A stretch of 64,000 nt of DNA from Anaerococcus sp. Marseille-P3915 (GCF_900258475.1 NZ_LT984887.1:1357213-1421212), one strand, 5' to 3'. Positions 17,690-26,302 are shown, numbered from the stretch's first letter. Numbers and translations: made by a program. Notes: generated by a model not told the origin, from the sequence alone.

Positions 17690-18291
17690 AAATTATCCTC
17701 CGCTTCCTTGTTCTTAGCCTCTTCTAAAAGATGAGTATTTAATATTTCCCTATCTTCATCTGTAAGCTTATCTGAATTCTTCTGACTATCGATCTCAGCT
17801 ATTATTGCATTTAGCTTATCATCTCTTCTCTGCCTAAGCTCTTCCTCGCTAGCTTCTTTTATTTCTTCCTTAGGCTCTTGGTCCTTCCTTCTATGTAGGA
17901 GAGCGTTTATCATGTGGAAAAAGTAAACCACTATCAAGCATGAATAAAATATCAGCTGATTATTAGCTATGAAAAACTCGTTGTTTACGGCTAGGTTTGT
18001 GGGCAAGACCCTGACAAATCTTGCCAGGGCTGACAAACCGTGGATTGATAATAGCCCAAAGGCTAGGCTTGTGACTATGGCTGTAAGTATTGAATATCCT
18101 CTAGCATTTTTATCTAGGAGGACTGAAAAACTAAAAACTAGCATCAATATCCAGCTTAGGATAAAGACGATATACCAGCTTAAGTTAAAAAACCATGAAT
18201 CCACAAACCTTTGAGAGATAGTTAGAAGAAATAAGATGACTACCAAGAAGACAAGCTCAATGCTAAGTCTTCTTTCAAACTTATTTACCAT
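17686..18291 (-). CDS. Conserved membrane protein of unknown function
   Basis: 201 residues with about four membrane helices in the first 135 residues, then a charged, glutamate-rich helical tail (about 140-201). It overlaps the rex start by 4 bases and follows typA by 10, so it is co-expressed with both. I do not recognise a family. GGAGGATATAG precedes the ATG. Confidence 0.6.
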   Translation of the reverse strand: MVNKFERRLSIELVFLVVILFLLTISQRFVDSWFFNLSWYIVFILSWILMLVFSFSVLLDKNARGYSILTAIVTSLAFGLLSIHGLSALARFVRVLPTNLAVNNEFFIANNQLIFYSCLIVVYFFHMINALLHRRKDQEPKEEIKEASEEELRQRRDDKLNAIIAEIDSQKNSDKLTDEDREILNTHLLEEAKNKEAEDNL

Positions 18292-18301
18292 CTATATCCT
18301 C

Positions 18302-20119
18302 CTATTTTTTTGATTTATATCTCTTTGTTGCGTCTAATATTTTCTTTCTTATTCTTAGATTATGTGGTGTAACCTCGATTAGTTCATCTTCTTCTACAAA
18401 TTCCATCATTTCTTCTACACTCATCTTTTTAGCTGGTGTAAGGACGATGGCATCGTCATTTCCGCTTGCCCTTGTGTTGGTCATCTTTTTCTTTCTACAA
18501 ATATTCACATCTATGTCAAGGCCCTTGGCATTTGATCCTACTATTAGGCCCTCATAGATTTCTTCACCTGGCTCTATGAATAATTGACCCCTAGATTGGG
18601 CTGCATTTAGACCGTAGGCTGTTGCTATTCCTTTTTCTGTGGCTATTAGGGAGCCTAGCTGCCTCTTATCAAGGTCGCCCTTGTATCTATCATAACCTTC
18701 AAATTCGGTATTTAGGATGCCTGTTCCCTTGGTGTCGGTCATAAATTCTGTCCTGTAGCCTATAAGGCCTCTGGCTGGTATTCTAAATACAAGTCTGGTG
18801 TAGCCAGATGATGATGGGTGCATATCAATCATTTCACCCTTCCTACGGCCAAGCTTATCTATAATTGATCCTGTGTATACCTCATCTACATCTACTGTTG
18901 CAATTTCAATTGGCTCTAGCTTTTTGCCATTTTCATCGCTCTTAAACATTACTTCAGGTTTTGATACTTGGAATTCATAGCCTTCACGTCTTAGATTTTC
19001 AATTAGTACTGATAGGTGAAGTTCACCCCTACCTGATACCTTAAAGGCTTCTGTTGTATCTGTTGGTTCTACTCTTAGGGAAACATCTGTTTCTGCTTCC
19101 TTAAGCAGCCTATCCCTAAGGTGTCTTGAAGTAACATATTTACCATCACGACCTGCAAATGGTGAATCATTTACCGAAAAGGTCATAGCTAGGGTTGGTT
19201 CAGATATTTTGGTAAATTCAATTGGTTCATGGTCTCCTTCTGTACCGATTGTATCACCTACATTTATATCTTCCATACCTGATAGGGCTACTATTGAACC
19301 AAATTTTGCTTCTTCTACTTCTACCCTGCTTAAGCCGTCAAATTCATAAATTGTGACTACCTTGGCCTTTACAAGCCTGTCTGGCTCATTGTAATTTGTG
19401 ATTACCGCTTGGGCATTTTTCTTAATTATTCCGCATTCAACCTTACCTATAGCTATGGTTCCTAGGTATTCATTATAATCTGTTGTTGAAACTAAGACCT
19501 TAAAACCTGTATCTTCTTCCGCTTCAAAAGCTGGTGTGTATTCTATAATTGTATCTAAGAGGTCAGTCATATCTTCCTTGACTACACCCTTTTCAAGTGA
19601 TGCCCATCCATTTTTGGCTGATGCATAAACAATAGGACTTTCAAGGTAGGATTCATCTGCATCTAAAGATATGAATAGATCTAGGATTTCATCTTCTACC
19701 TCATCAATTCTTTCATCTGGCCTATCAACCTTGTTTATACAAATGATGGCAGGTAGACCTAATTCTATAGCCTTTTTAAGTACAAACTTAGTTTGTGGCA
19801 TTGGGCCTTCGTGGCTATCTACTACAAGTACAACAGATTCAGCCATGTTTAAAACCCTCTCAACCTCTCCACCAAAGTCGGCGTGGCCTGGTGTATCTAT
19901 AATATTTATTTTCATATCCTTATAGGATACTGCTGTATTTTTGGCAAGAATTGTAATACCACGTTCTTTTTCGATTGTATCAGAGTCCATGACTCTCTCT
20001 TTTACTTCTTCATTATCTCTGAATAAACCTGATGTTTTTAAAAGACCATCTACTAGGGTTGTCTTACCGTGGTCTACGTGGGCAATAATTGCTACATTTC
20101 TAACATCTTCTCTTAACAT
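18302..20119 (-). CDS. typA: Ribosome-associated GTPase TypA/BipA
   Basis: About 605 residues. Translation-factor GTPase motifs are present: AHVDHGKTTL (G1), DTPGHADFGGEVERVL (G3) and CINKVDRPD (G4). The C-terminal half holds the TypA-specific region with RRKGEM, GYRTEFMTDTKGTGILN and NICRKKKMTNTRASG. TypA binds the 70S ribosome and aids 50S assembly at low temperature or under stress. I chose ATG at 20119 because AGAAGGA lies 5 bases upstream; the frame stays open for 11 more codons but without a ribosome site. Confidence 0.96.
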   Translation of the reverse strand: MLREDVRNVAIIAHVDHGKTTLVDGLLKTSGLFRDNEEVKERVMDSDTIEKERGITILAKNTAVSYKDMKINIIDTPGHADFGGEVERVLNMAESVVLVVDSHEGPMPQTKFVLKKAIELGLPAIICINKVDRPDERIDEVEDEILDLFISLDADESYLESPIVYASAKNGWASLEKGVVKEDMTDLLDTIIEYTPAFEAEEDTGFKVLVSTTDYNEYLGTIAIGKVECGIIKKNAQAVITNYNEPDRLVKAKVVTIYEFDGLSRVEVEEAKFGSIVALSGMEDINVGDTIGTEGDHEPIEFTKISEPTLAMTFSVNDSPFAGRDGKYVTSRHLRDRLLKEAETDVSLRVEPTDTTEAFKVSGRGELHLSVLIENLRREGYEFQVSKPEVMFKSDENGKKLEPIEIATVDVDEVYTGSIIDKLGRRKGEMIDMHPSSSGYTRLVFRIPARGLIGYRTEFMTDTKGTGILNTEFEGYDRYKGDLDKRQLGSLIATEKGIATAYGLNAAQSRGQLFIEPGEEIYEGLIVGSNAKGLDIDVNICRKKKMTNTRASGNDDAIVLTPAKKMSVEEMMEFVEEDELIEVTPHNLRIRKKILDATKRYKSKK

Positions 20120-20192
20120 ATTTCCTTCTTTCTTACTAACAAATTCTATCAATATATTATACCTAACGTTAATTAATTATCAATAATTATCA

Positions 20193-20232
20193 ACAAAAAA
20201 AGTGCTTTTAATTTATTATATCAAAGCACTTC
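20193..20232 (-). terminator. Terminator after the RsbW-like gene
   Basis: On the minus strand AAGTGCTTT and AAAGCACTT pair around an AT-rich loop and are followed by TTTTTTGTTG, directly after the stop at 20231. Confidence 0.7.
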
Positions 20233-20605
20233 ATATGTATATTAGACAAGCTATTGCATTTTCACAAACTACTATCCTGTCCGACAAAGATTCAACAAGT
20301 CTGATTCCCCTGCCATTTTCTGCAAATAAATCGACAGTCTGTTTCCTACAAATTCCACTACCCTCGTCTTTTACCTTTATATATGAATAGGTATCTGTAA
20401 GTTTGACACATATTTCTATAAGTTTAAGCCTATCTTTCATATTGCCATGCTTATAAGAATTGCTCGTCAATTCATCTAATATCAGCCTAAGCTTGAAGAT
20501 ATAATCCTGATCATAGTCCCTATCTTCTAACAAAGCTAAAAGCTTATCTCTAAATTTTTTTATATCTTTAAGGTCAGAATTTATGACCGTCCTAATTATC
20601 TCCAT
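20231..20605 (-). CDS. RsbW-like GHKL ATPase (anti-sigma factor/serine kinase type)
   Basis: 124 residues, a single HATPase_c domain. The N box is ILDELTSNSYKHGN, the G1 box KDEGSG, and the G2 box NGRGIRLVESLSD. This single-domain form is typical of RsbW/SpoIIAB-like proteins that bind sigma factors or phosphorylate anti-anti-sigma proteins. No sigma factor or STAS partner is adjacent, so the target is unknown; the region after the G2 box is short. Confidence 0.75.
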   Translation of the reverse strand: MEIIRTVINSDLKDIKKFRDKLLALLEDRDYDQDYIFKLRLILDELTSNSYKHGNMKDRLKLIEICVKLTDTYSYIKVKDEGSGICRKQTVDLFAENGRGIRLVESLSDRIVVCENAIACLIYI

Positions 20606-20704
20606 AGCCTCTCCTAACTACTTCATACCCGATTTTTATTTTTAATATCATATTTTTAAAATTTACAGAAAAAATAACAAATTTTAATCAGAATTGAAAT
20701 TTTC

Positions 20705-20733
20705 TGTTACATTATAGAATTTACGGGTATAAT
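20705..20733 (+). promoter_or_regulatory. Promoter of the rubredoxin gene
   Basis: TATAAT (20728-20733) is preceded at 17 bases by a weak -35, TGTTAC. AAAGGAG (20753-20759) precedes the ATG. Confidence 0.5.
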
Positions 20734-20766
20734 GTAATTACAAGAAAAAATGAAAGGAGACATTCA

Positions 20767-20925
20767 ATGAAATACGTTTGTACAGCATGCGGATATATTT
20801 ACGATCCAGCAGAAGGTGATGTTGATAACGGAATTGAAGCAGGTACAGAATTTGATCAACTTCCAGAAGATTGGGTTTGCCCAGTATGTGGAGTTGGCAA
20901 AGACATGTTCGAAGCTCAAGAATAA
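20767..20925 (+). CDS. Rubredoxin
   Basis: 52 residues, the standard size of a one-iron rubredoxin. The iron is held by four Cys in YVCTACGY and [11 protein letters not shown], spaced as in the family; the aromatic core and the LPEDWVCP loop are conserved. It carries electrons in the cytoplasm, for example to rubrerythrin or flavodiiron proteins that remove oxygen and peroxide. A likely electron donor is the FAD oxidoreductase encoded at 41772-42953. Monocistronic: it has its own promoter and terminator. Confidence 0.97.
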   Translation: MKYVCTACGYIYDPAEGDVDNGIEAGTEFDQLPEDWVCPVCGVGKDMFEAQE

Positions 20926-20940
20926 TAATACTAAAATAGA

Positions 20941-20961
20941 GGCCACAGGGCCTCTTTTTTT
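20941..20961. terminator. Terminator of the rubredoxin gene
   Basis: GAGGCC and GGCCTC pair around a 4-base loop, followed by TTTTTTT. It overlaps the stop region of the convergent gene at 20960. Confidence 0.8.
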
Positions 20962-21835
20962 AGTAAGAATCTATATCATTTTTTTCTTTATTTCTAATTA
21001 CTATTCCAATTGATATAAGTATGCTTATAACTAAAATTACAGCTACTATTACTACAGGCTTTTTAAGAAAACCTAGATAATCTATTTCTTCTTCCTCTGC
21101 TGGTGCTAGGGCATAAATCTTACTTATATCGTCATTATGGTTGGCCTTTACCTCTTTGGTGAGTCTTTTCTTAGGCTCTTCACTTTCTTTTTCTGGCAAT
21201 TGAGCATTAGCTTTATTATCTTCACTTACATCTATACTTATTGACTTAATCATATTTGCCGCTTCATTTTCAAGCTGTCTTTTCTGGCTAGGTGTCTTGG
21301 CCTCTTGTATCTTTTGGCTATAGTCCTTTATCACTTTCTCAGTCTTTTTATTGACTTGACTTGAACTAATGCTTGTATTTGAATTATTAGCCTTGATTGT
21401 AACTTTGACTTCTTCTAATGCCTTGGCAAGATTTGAATTCTTATCTAGCTTTTCAACCAAATCATCTACAGCCTTTTGGACCTTTTCGTAGTCAGCATTT
21501 TCTTTTTTACTAGCATCACTTGCAGACACCGCCTCTTTTTCTTTCTTTGGATTTGCATCTTTTGGGCTTTGCCCCTCTTTAGTTTCACTTTCAGGACTAT
21601 TTGCTTCACCCTGCTTTTTAACTTCTTCTTTGACGGGCTCTTTTAAGGGTTGAACCTTTTCTTCTTCGAGGGTTTTAGTATCTTCTTTTATTTTTATCTT
21701 ATCAGCTGGCTTTTGAACTTCTGCTTCCTTTACTGGCTGTGTTTCTTCCTTAGACTCAGCATCCTGGGCGTAGGATTTGCCTACAAAAGATAGGCTTAAG
21801 GTAGCAATTAAGAATATTTGTAAGATTTTTTTCAT
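20960..21835 (-). CDS. Secreted, membrane-anchored charged protein of unknown function
   Basis: 291 residues. A signal peptide (about 1-23, ending SYAQ) is followed by a low-complexity region rich in Lys, Glu and Pro to about residue 110, a helical region (about 110-200), and a C-terminal membrane helix (about 258-280) with a short charged tail. There is no LPXTG-like motif, so it is probably held by the C-terminal helix with the bulk outside the cell. I do not recognise the family. The next gene upstream, a YitT-type membrane protein, ends 22 bases before its start. Confidence 0.6.
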   Translation of the reverse strand: MKKILQIFLIATLSLSFVGKSYAQDAESKEETQPVKEAEVQKPADKIKIKEDTKTLEEEKVQPLKEPVKEEVKKQGEANSPESETKEGQSPKDANPKKEKEAVSASDASKKENADYEKVQKAVDDLVEKLDKNSNLAKALEEVKVTIKANNSNTSISSSQVNKKTEKVIKDYSQKIQEAKTPSQKRQLENEAANMIKSISIDVSEDNKANAQLPEKESEEPKKRLTKEVKANHNDDISKIYALAPAEEEEIDYLGFLKKPVVIVAVILVISILISIGIVIRNKEKNDIDSY

Positions 21836-21857
21836 AGCCTTAAGCCTCCTTTCTAAA

Positions 21858-22793
21858 TCAGTCGCTATCTAGCTGATCATCTGATGAATACCAGCCTTTT
21901 CCAATAATTGATGAAGTATTTAATATAGTTATAAAGCAATATGGGTCAACCTTTTTGATAAAGGACCTAAATCTTGCCTGTTCAAATTTGCTTGTCACAC
22001 ACAAGAATACAGAAATATCACTTCCTGCATATAGGCCCTTGGCACTTATCACAGTTGCCGACCTATTTAAGTCTACTTTTATAAACTTGCCAAGCTCTTC
22101 TGTCTTTGAGCTTATGATTATAAATAATTTGGCCTCATTCATTGACCCTATCATTACATCTACGCAAATCCCCTTCATGAGCAAGCCTAGGATTGAAAAT
22201 AATCCAATCTCAACTCCGAATATCTTGATGGCTGCTATGGTGAAAAGCGAATCTACCACTAGAAGGGCTTTTCCTACCTGAAGAGAGGAGTATTTTTTAA
22301 TTATCATCGCTATTATATCAGTACCCCCACTTGATGCAGCTAGATTAAATAAAATAGCTGATCCAACTGATGACATGAGGAGGGTAAAGATTAATTCTAG
22401 CATCTTATTGCCAGTTAGGGATTGATGAATGGGAACAATTCTTGCTAAAAGCAAGGCTGTTAGGGAATTAAGTATGGCCACATATCCTGTTCTTATGGTA
22501 AATTTCTTGCCAATTACAAAAAATCCAATTACCAATAGAACTAAGTTATAGAATAGGGTAATCTGTGGCCTTGTAAAGGGAACAAACATGGATGTGATGA
22601 TACTCATACCCTCTACCCCACCTATTACAAAGGAGTTTGGATATTTGAAAAAATGAGTACCACAGGCCATTAGTATTGATGCAAAACTCATCCAGAAAAA
22701 TCTGTATTCCTTTGATAGAGTATTTCTCTCATCTACATTTTTGGCTTGCATCTGTTTGCTTTCTTGATTGTCAAAAGATTGGTTGTCTTTCAA
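21858..22793 (-). CDS. YitT-family membrane protein (DUF161/DUF2179)
   Basis: 311 residues: five or so membrane helices (about 28-190) and a C-terminal cytoplasmic DUF2179 domain with LFIISSKTEELGKFI and RSATVISAKGLYAG. The SSGGTDIIAMII motif in the membrane part is typical of the family. The start is TTG at 22793, with GGAGAAG 4 bases upstream. Substrate and role unknown. Confidence 0.85.
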   Translation of the reverse strand: MKDNQSFDNQESKQMQAKNVDERNTLSKEYRFFWMSFASILMACGTHFFKYPNSFVIGGVEGMSIITSMFVPFTRPQITLFYNLVLLVIGFFVIGKKFTIRTGYVAILNSLTALLLARIVPIHQSLTGNKMLELIFTLLMSSVGSAILFNLAASSGGTDIIAMIIKKYSSLQVGKALLVVDSLFTIAAIKIFGVEIGLFSILGLLMKGICVDVMIGSMNEAKLFIIISSKTEELGKFIKVDLNRSATVISAKGLYAGSDISVFLCVTSKFEQARFRSFIKKVDPYCFITILNTSSIIGKGWYSSDDQLDSD

Positions 22794-22911
22794 TTTTCTT
22801 CTCCATCATTAAATATTTACAAGTCTAGTATATGTTACAATTATACAATGAACCAACTTTTATGCTAGGTATCTTAAGCAAAGTTGGCTCATTTATAATT
22901 TTTATATTCTA

Positions 22912-24084
22912 TTAGTCGTTTGAATAGTTATCAAAGTAGCCTTGGATTAGGACTACTGGTGTTCCCTTATCCCCTGAACCTGAGATTAGGTCTGATAGAG
23001 AACCTAATAGGTCAGTAATTTGTCTAGGTGTAGTACCTAGGGTCTTATTCTTATCTGTGTTTTGGTCCTTTTCTTTGACCATCTTCTTAAATCTCTCTGC
23101 AGCTTCTTCGCTAGATAAACCAGTTAATTCATTGTCAGCTACATATTTTAATTTAAGCTCATTTGGTGTACCCTTTAGACCTTCTGTAAAGCCTGGTGAT
23201 ACAACAGGATCTGCTAACTCCCAAATATGGCCTACTGGATCTTTGAAAGCTCCATCGCCATAAACCATTACCTCAATATTTTTGCCGACTACTTCAATAA
23301 TGTTTTTTTGAAGTCTTTCAACAAAATCTTGAGCATCTCTAGGAAATAGCTTAACAACTTCACCTGTAGATAGGTTTGAACCTAGAAGTCCATAAGAAGG
23401 ATTGTATCCTGAACCATCTACTGGTCCATCAAGTATCTCATCAAGCTTAAGGATAGTCTTACCACCTGCTTCTACAAGTTGTCTTTTAACTAATTCTCTA
23501 TTATGAATAGAGCTTACTAAAACATTGTCTGTAAATTTAAGAGCATCTACCGGATTGTTTAAAAAGTGAATTTCAGAATTTGGTGCAAGTTCCTTGTAAA
23601 ATTCTGGATAATCCATACCAGTAAATAAGTGCTTATAATCTCCAGCAACCTCTCTAAATTCCTCAAGAGAAAGAACATCCTTGTAAGGATTTATATTAGA
23701 ATTAAATAAATCCATCTCATCCATAAGTAGGTTACCTACTTCATCTGATGGATAGGATAGACAAATGTGAAGCTTTTTGCCAGATTTAGCAAAAGATTTA
23801 AGCAAAATAGAAAATCTATTTCTACTAATGATAGGAAATAGAATCGCAACCTCATCAGCCTCAAACTTATTAGCAAAATCCTTAGCTATTTGATCAGAAT
23901 TTGCATAGTTTCCTTGGCTTCTAGCCAAAAGAGACTCAGTAACCGCAATTACATCCCTATCGTGAAACTTAACTTCTTTAGATACTTCTTTAACCATGTT
24001 GGTGACAATTTCTACTAAATCATCGCCTGTTTTAATGATTGGTGCCCTAAGGCCCATCGCTGTTGTTCCAATTATTCTTGACAT
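22912..24084 (-). CDS. CofE-like (coenzyme F420-0:L-glutamate ligase family) protein
   Basis: About 390 residues. The N-terminal half has the CofE fold signature: PIIKTGDDLVEIV, then DVIAVTESLLARSQGNY, where the acidic and Gln/Asn residues bind GTP and metal in true CofE. Firmicutes of this kind do not make F420, so the substrate is probably something else, perhaps another gamma-glutamyl or amide ligation. The C-terminal part is not recognised. I chose ATG at 24084 because GAAAGGGG lies upstream; the longer frame (10 codons) reads through that site. Confidence 0.7.
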   Translation of the reverse strand: MSRIIGTTAMGLRAPIIKTGDDLVEIVTNMVKEVSKEVKFHDRDVIAVTESLLARSQGNYANSDQIAKDFANKFEADEVAILFPIISRNRFSILLKSFAKSGKKLHICLSYPSDEVGNLLMDEMDLFNSNINPYKDVLSLEEFREVAGDYKHLFTGMDYPEFYKELAPNSEIHFLNNPVDALKFTDNVLVSSIHNRELVKRQLVEAGGKTILKLDEILDGPVDGSGYNPSYGLLGSNLSTGEVVKLFPRDAQDFVERLQKNIIEVVGKNIEVMVYGDGAFKDPVGHIWELADPVVSPGFTEGLKGTPNELKLKYVADNELTGLSSEEAAERFKKMVKEKDQNTDKNKTLGTTPRQITDLLGSLSDLISGSGDKGTPVVLIQGYFDNYSND

Positions 24085-24199
24085 TATTAATCCCCTTTCA
24101 TGGAAATTATACATCCGTTTTAAATAAATTTAAATAGTCTATAAAGCTAAATTTTAAATTAATTTATATTTCTAAAAAAACTAAAAATTTCTAAAAAAT

Positions 24200-24565
24200 C
24201 TAGCTCTTAGCATCAAACTTTTCCTTGCATTTTGGGCACCTAACCTTAATCTTGCCCTTGTTTTTAGGAATCCTAAGTTTCTGTCCGCAGGATGGACAGC
24301 TTACATACTTATAAGCTCCATCCTTTTTATTTCCCCTATTAAAAACACCCTTGATAGGATTTATAACACTATCTAAAAACATCCTATTTTCCTTGCTCCT
24401 CTTTATAGAATTAGCGCTCATTGACCTAAATATAGCGTAAATTACAATAAGAGAAGATATGATATTAATAATAGATGAATTGGTAAAATAAGCCAAGATA
24501 AGAAGTCCTATAGCCAGGCAAATTAAAAATATACCATATTCATCAATTCCATTTCTTTTTTCCAC
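24200..24565 (-). CDS. Small zinc-ribbon membrane protein
   Basis: 121 residues. Two membrane helices (about 10-28 and 30-48) are followed by a linker and a C-terminal zinc ribbon with two Cys pairs, CPSCGQKLRIPKNKGKI then RCPKCKEKF. The ribbon resembles the MJ0042/FYDLN type and would face the cytoplasm. It begins directly after the sirtuin stop and is co-transcribed with it. Function unknown. Confidence 0.7.
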   Translation of the reverse strand: MEKRNGIDEYGIFLICLAIGLLILAYFTNSSIINIISSLIVIYAIFRSMSANSIKRSKENRMFLDSVINPIKGVFNRGNKKDGAYKYVSCPSCGQKLRIPKNKGKIKVRCPKCKEKFDAKS

Positions 24566-25297
24566 CTAATCACCCACAATCTCTTCCATAACTTTGGCAA
24601 TATCACCATTTATAACATAATCTGCACGGCTATCCCTACTAGTAGGGTCCTTATTTATAAGAATAAGCTTATGGCCCCTATAAAAATCAATAAGGCCAGC
24701 TGCTGGATAAACCACCAAGCTAGTCCCGCCGATAATCAAAACATCAGCATTAGCAATAAGATTAATAGCGTAAGAAATATTATTTTGATCAAGACCTTCA
24801 CCATAAAGAACAATATCAGGTCTAACAAGGCCACCACACTCATCGCAGTGAGCCTCTTTTTCAAAAGATTTGACATAGGCGAGGTCAAAATTCTTCCCAC
24901 ACTTAGTACAATAATAATCTCTCAAATTTCCATGAAGCTCGATAACATTTTGACTACCTGCCTCTTGGTGAAGACTATCCACATTTTGAGTAATCACAGC
25001 CTTAAGCTTGCCCATCTTCTCAAGCTTAGCTAAGGCGTAGTGAGCAGGATTTGGCTTAATCCCTTCAAGCATGAGATTATCCTTGCAATAAGTCATAAAC
25101 TGGTCAGGATGATCAACCAAAAACTCATGGCTAAGCATATATTCAGGTGAATAACCAGAGTTATTCTCCCTATTATAAAGGCCAGTAGCAGATCTAAAGT
25201 CAGGCACACCTGATGCAGTAGAAACCCCAGCCCCTCCAAAAAATACTATATTGTTAGAATCATCTATAATTTTTTTAACTTCCTTAATTGTATCCAT
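24566..25297 (-). CDS. cobB: NAD-dependent protein deacylase (sirtuin)
   Basis: 243 residues, usual length. Sirtuin motifs are complete: GAGVSTASGVPDFRS (NAD binding), TQNVDSLHQEAG with the catalytic His, a four-Cys zinc site (CTKCGK and CDECGG), RPDIVLYGE, and GGTSLVVYPA. It removes acyl groups from lysine, using NAD. The ribosome site AAAGGA is good. It is followed without a gap by the zinc-ribbon membrane protein. Confidence 0.95.
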   Translation of the reverse strand: MDTIKEVKKIIDDSNNIVFFGGAGVSTASGVPDFRSATGLYNRENNSGYSPEYMLSHEFLVDHPDQFMTYCKDNLMLEGIKPNPAHYALAKLEKMGKLKAVITQNVDSLHQEAGSQNVIELHGNLRDYYCTKCGKNFDLAYVKSFEKEAHCDECGGLVRPDIVLYGEGLDQNNISYAINLIANADVLIIGGTSLVVYPAAGLIDFYRGHKLILINKDPTSRDSRADYVINGDIAKVMEEIVGD

Positions 25298-25458
25298 GAT
25301 AATCCTTTCTATATAATCATTATAATCTTAATAAGCCATCTTACAAGAAAATAGCCTTAAGATTTTACAAAATAGAAAATATATGGTATCATAATTCTAG
25401 ACCCGAAAGGCAAGTAGAGTCTTATTTATAAAAATAATAAAAAAATCGATGAAAATAT

Positions 25459-25487
25459 TTGACAAATTAGTTTATACATCGTATACT
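25459..25487 (+). promoter_or_regulatory. Promoter of tRNA-Pro
   Basis: TTGACA (25459-25464) and TATACT (25482-25487) are 17 bases apart, about 19 bases before the tRNA start. Confidence 0.75.
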
Positions 25488-25505
25488 ATAATAGTCAGTG
25501 GTCAC

Positions 25506-25582
25506 CGGGGTGTGGCGCAGCTTGGTAGCGCGCGTGTTTTGGGAACATGAGGTCGAAGGTTCGAATCCTTTCACCCCGACCA
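25506..25582 (+). tRNA. tRNA-Pro (anticodon TGG), CCA encoded
   Basis: A full cloverleaf can be drawn. The acceptor stem CGGGGTG pairs with CACCCCG. The D arm contains GCGC..GCGC. The anticodon stem CGTGT/ACATG carries the 7-base loop TTTGGGA, giving anticodon TGG. The T arm has GGTTCGAATCC. The 3' CCA is encoded at 25580-25582. It is a single tRNA, not part of an array. Confidence 0.97.
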
Positions 25583-25588
25583 AATATG

Positions 25589-25620
25589 AGTAAGCAACAA
25601 TTAGTAGTTGCTTATTTTTT
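25589..25620 (+). terminator. Terminator after tRNA-Pro
   Basis: TAAGCAAC and GTTGCTTA pair around a short loop and are followed by TTTTTTT. Confidence 0.8.
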
Positions 25621-25648
25621 TATGTCAAAACTAAACAACATATGAAAG

Positions 25649-25666
25649 GATGGAATCCTTTTACCC
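25649..25666 (+). repeat. Degenerate copy of the tRNA-Pro 3' end
   Basis: GAATCCTTTTACCC matches GAATCCTTTCACCC of the tRNA T arm/acceptor end (25563-25576) at 13 of 14 bases. It marks the left edge of the structured repeat at 25666. It may be a trace of integration at the tRNA, or chance; no integrase gene is near. Confidence 0.35.
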
Positions 25667-25829
25667 ATAAAGGCCCCTTGATTTGGGGACTTTATGCCGA
25701 AAACTAGTGCACTTAAACATCCATTGAGTTTGGATGTTTAAGGAGAAAAATCAGTGCGATAGCAAGAAAAGCTTACGAAGTAAGCGGTTTTCTCAGCACG
25801 GAAGAGTTTGCGTAGCAAACGAGTTTTCG
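25666..25829 (+). repeat. Structured repeat, family A, long multi-branched copy
   Basis: Nested stems are visible. A leading hairpin pairs 666-672 with 690-696 and 674-677 with 685-688 around loop TTGATTT. A closing stem pairs CGAAAACT (698-705) with AGTTTTCG (822-829). Inside lie three hairpins: CTTAAACATCC 712-722/732-742 (11 bp), GCTTAC 771-776/780-785 with loop GAA flanked by AGAAAA/TTTTCT and GTGC/GCAC, and GTTTGC 806-811/815-820. (Add 25000 to each three-digit position.) The leading hairpin, the TATGCCGAA and TTCGTACGA borders and the GCTT-GAA arm match the copies at 57 and 60 kb. No protein is encoded in 25583-25936. Confidence 0.7.
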
Positions 25830-25843
25830 TACGAACAGATAAA

Positions 25844-25867
25844 GGCAATCAGTGATGGTTGCTTTTT
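25844..25867 (+). terminator. Intrinsic terminator at the end of the structured repeat
   Basis: GCAATC and GGTTGC pair around a 5- to 6-base loop, followed by TTTTTTAT. It would end a transcript covering the family A repeat. Confidence 0.6.
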
Positions 25868-25936
25868 TATCTTTTAAAATATAATATTTTTACAAATTTG
25901 GTATCGTTTGCATTGTGGTGTTTAAGGAGTGACCAT

Positions 25937-26302
25937 ATGAAAAAACTTGTATTTTTTCTTATTACAATTTTCGCCCTAACAGCATGTTCTAATAACAAAA
26001 TTAATGATGAAGCTAATATGAATTCTAATGAGAATGTAAAGTGGGTTATGATTCCTATGATCGTTATTAATGATAAGCTATATTTATATTCAGGAGAAAA
26101 GAAAGTCTACGATGAGCTGACAGATTTTGATGGAGAGATTGATTCTGCAGTTGAAGACACTTCTAAACCTACTAAAAACAACCAATCAAATTTCGGCACA
26201 GGTTTCAAATACAAAATCCTAGATGAAGGAAAAGTCATCAATCTCTACCTAAATGATGATAATAGGATGATAATTTTTAAGACGGAAGAAGACAGGAATT
26301 AG
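25937..26302 (+). CDS. Small putative lipoprotein of unknown function
   Basis: 121 residues. The signal peptide ends with lipobox LTAC (Cys at residue 18), so the mature protein is probably lipid-anchored outside the membrane. The mature part is hydrophilic and shows no recognisable domain. AAGGAG lies 8 bases before the ATG at 25937; the frame is open further upstream but without a ribosome site. It stands alone on the plus strand. Confidence 0.65.
   Translation: MKKLVFFLITIFALTACSNNKINDEANMNSNENVKWVMIPMIVINDKLYLYSGEKKVYDELTDFDGEIDSAVEDTSKPTKNNQSNFGTGFKYKILDEGKVINLYLNDDNRMIIFKTEEDRN

Noticed and set aside
25380..25440. Riboswitch-like pairing AGAC..GTCT upstream of tRNA-Pro
   Set aside because: It is a weak isolated pairing with no downstream gene to control and no known aptamer core.
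25506..25666. An integrated prophage or island at tRNA-Pro
   Set aside because: A degenerate tRNA end copy is present, but no integrase or phage gene lies within reach; only the structured repeat is there.
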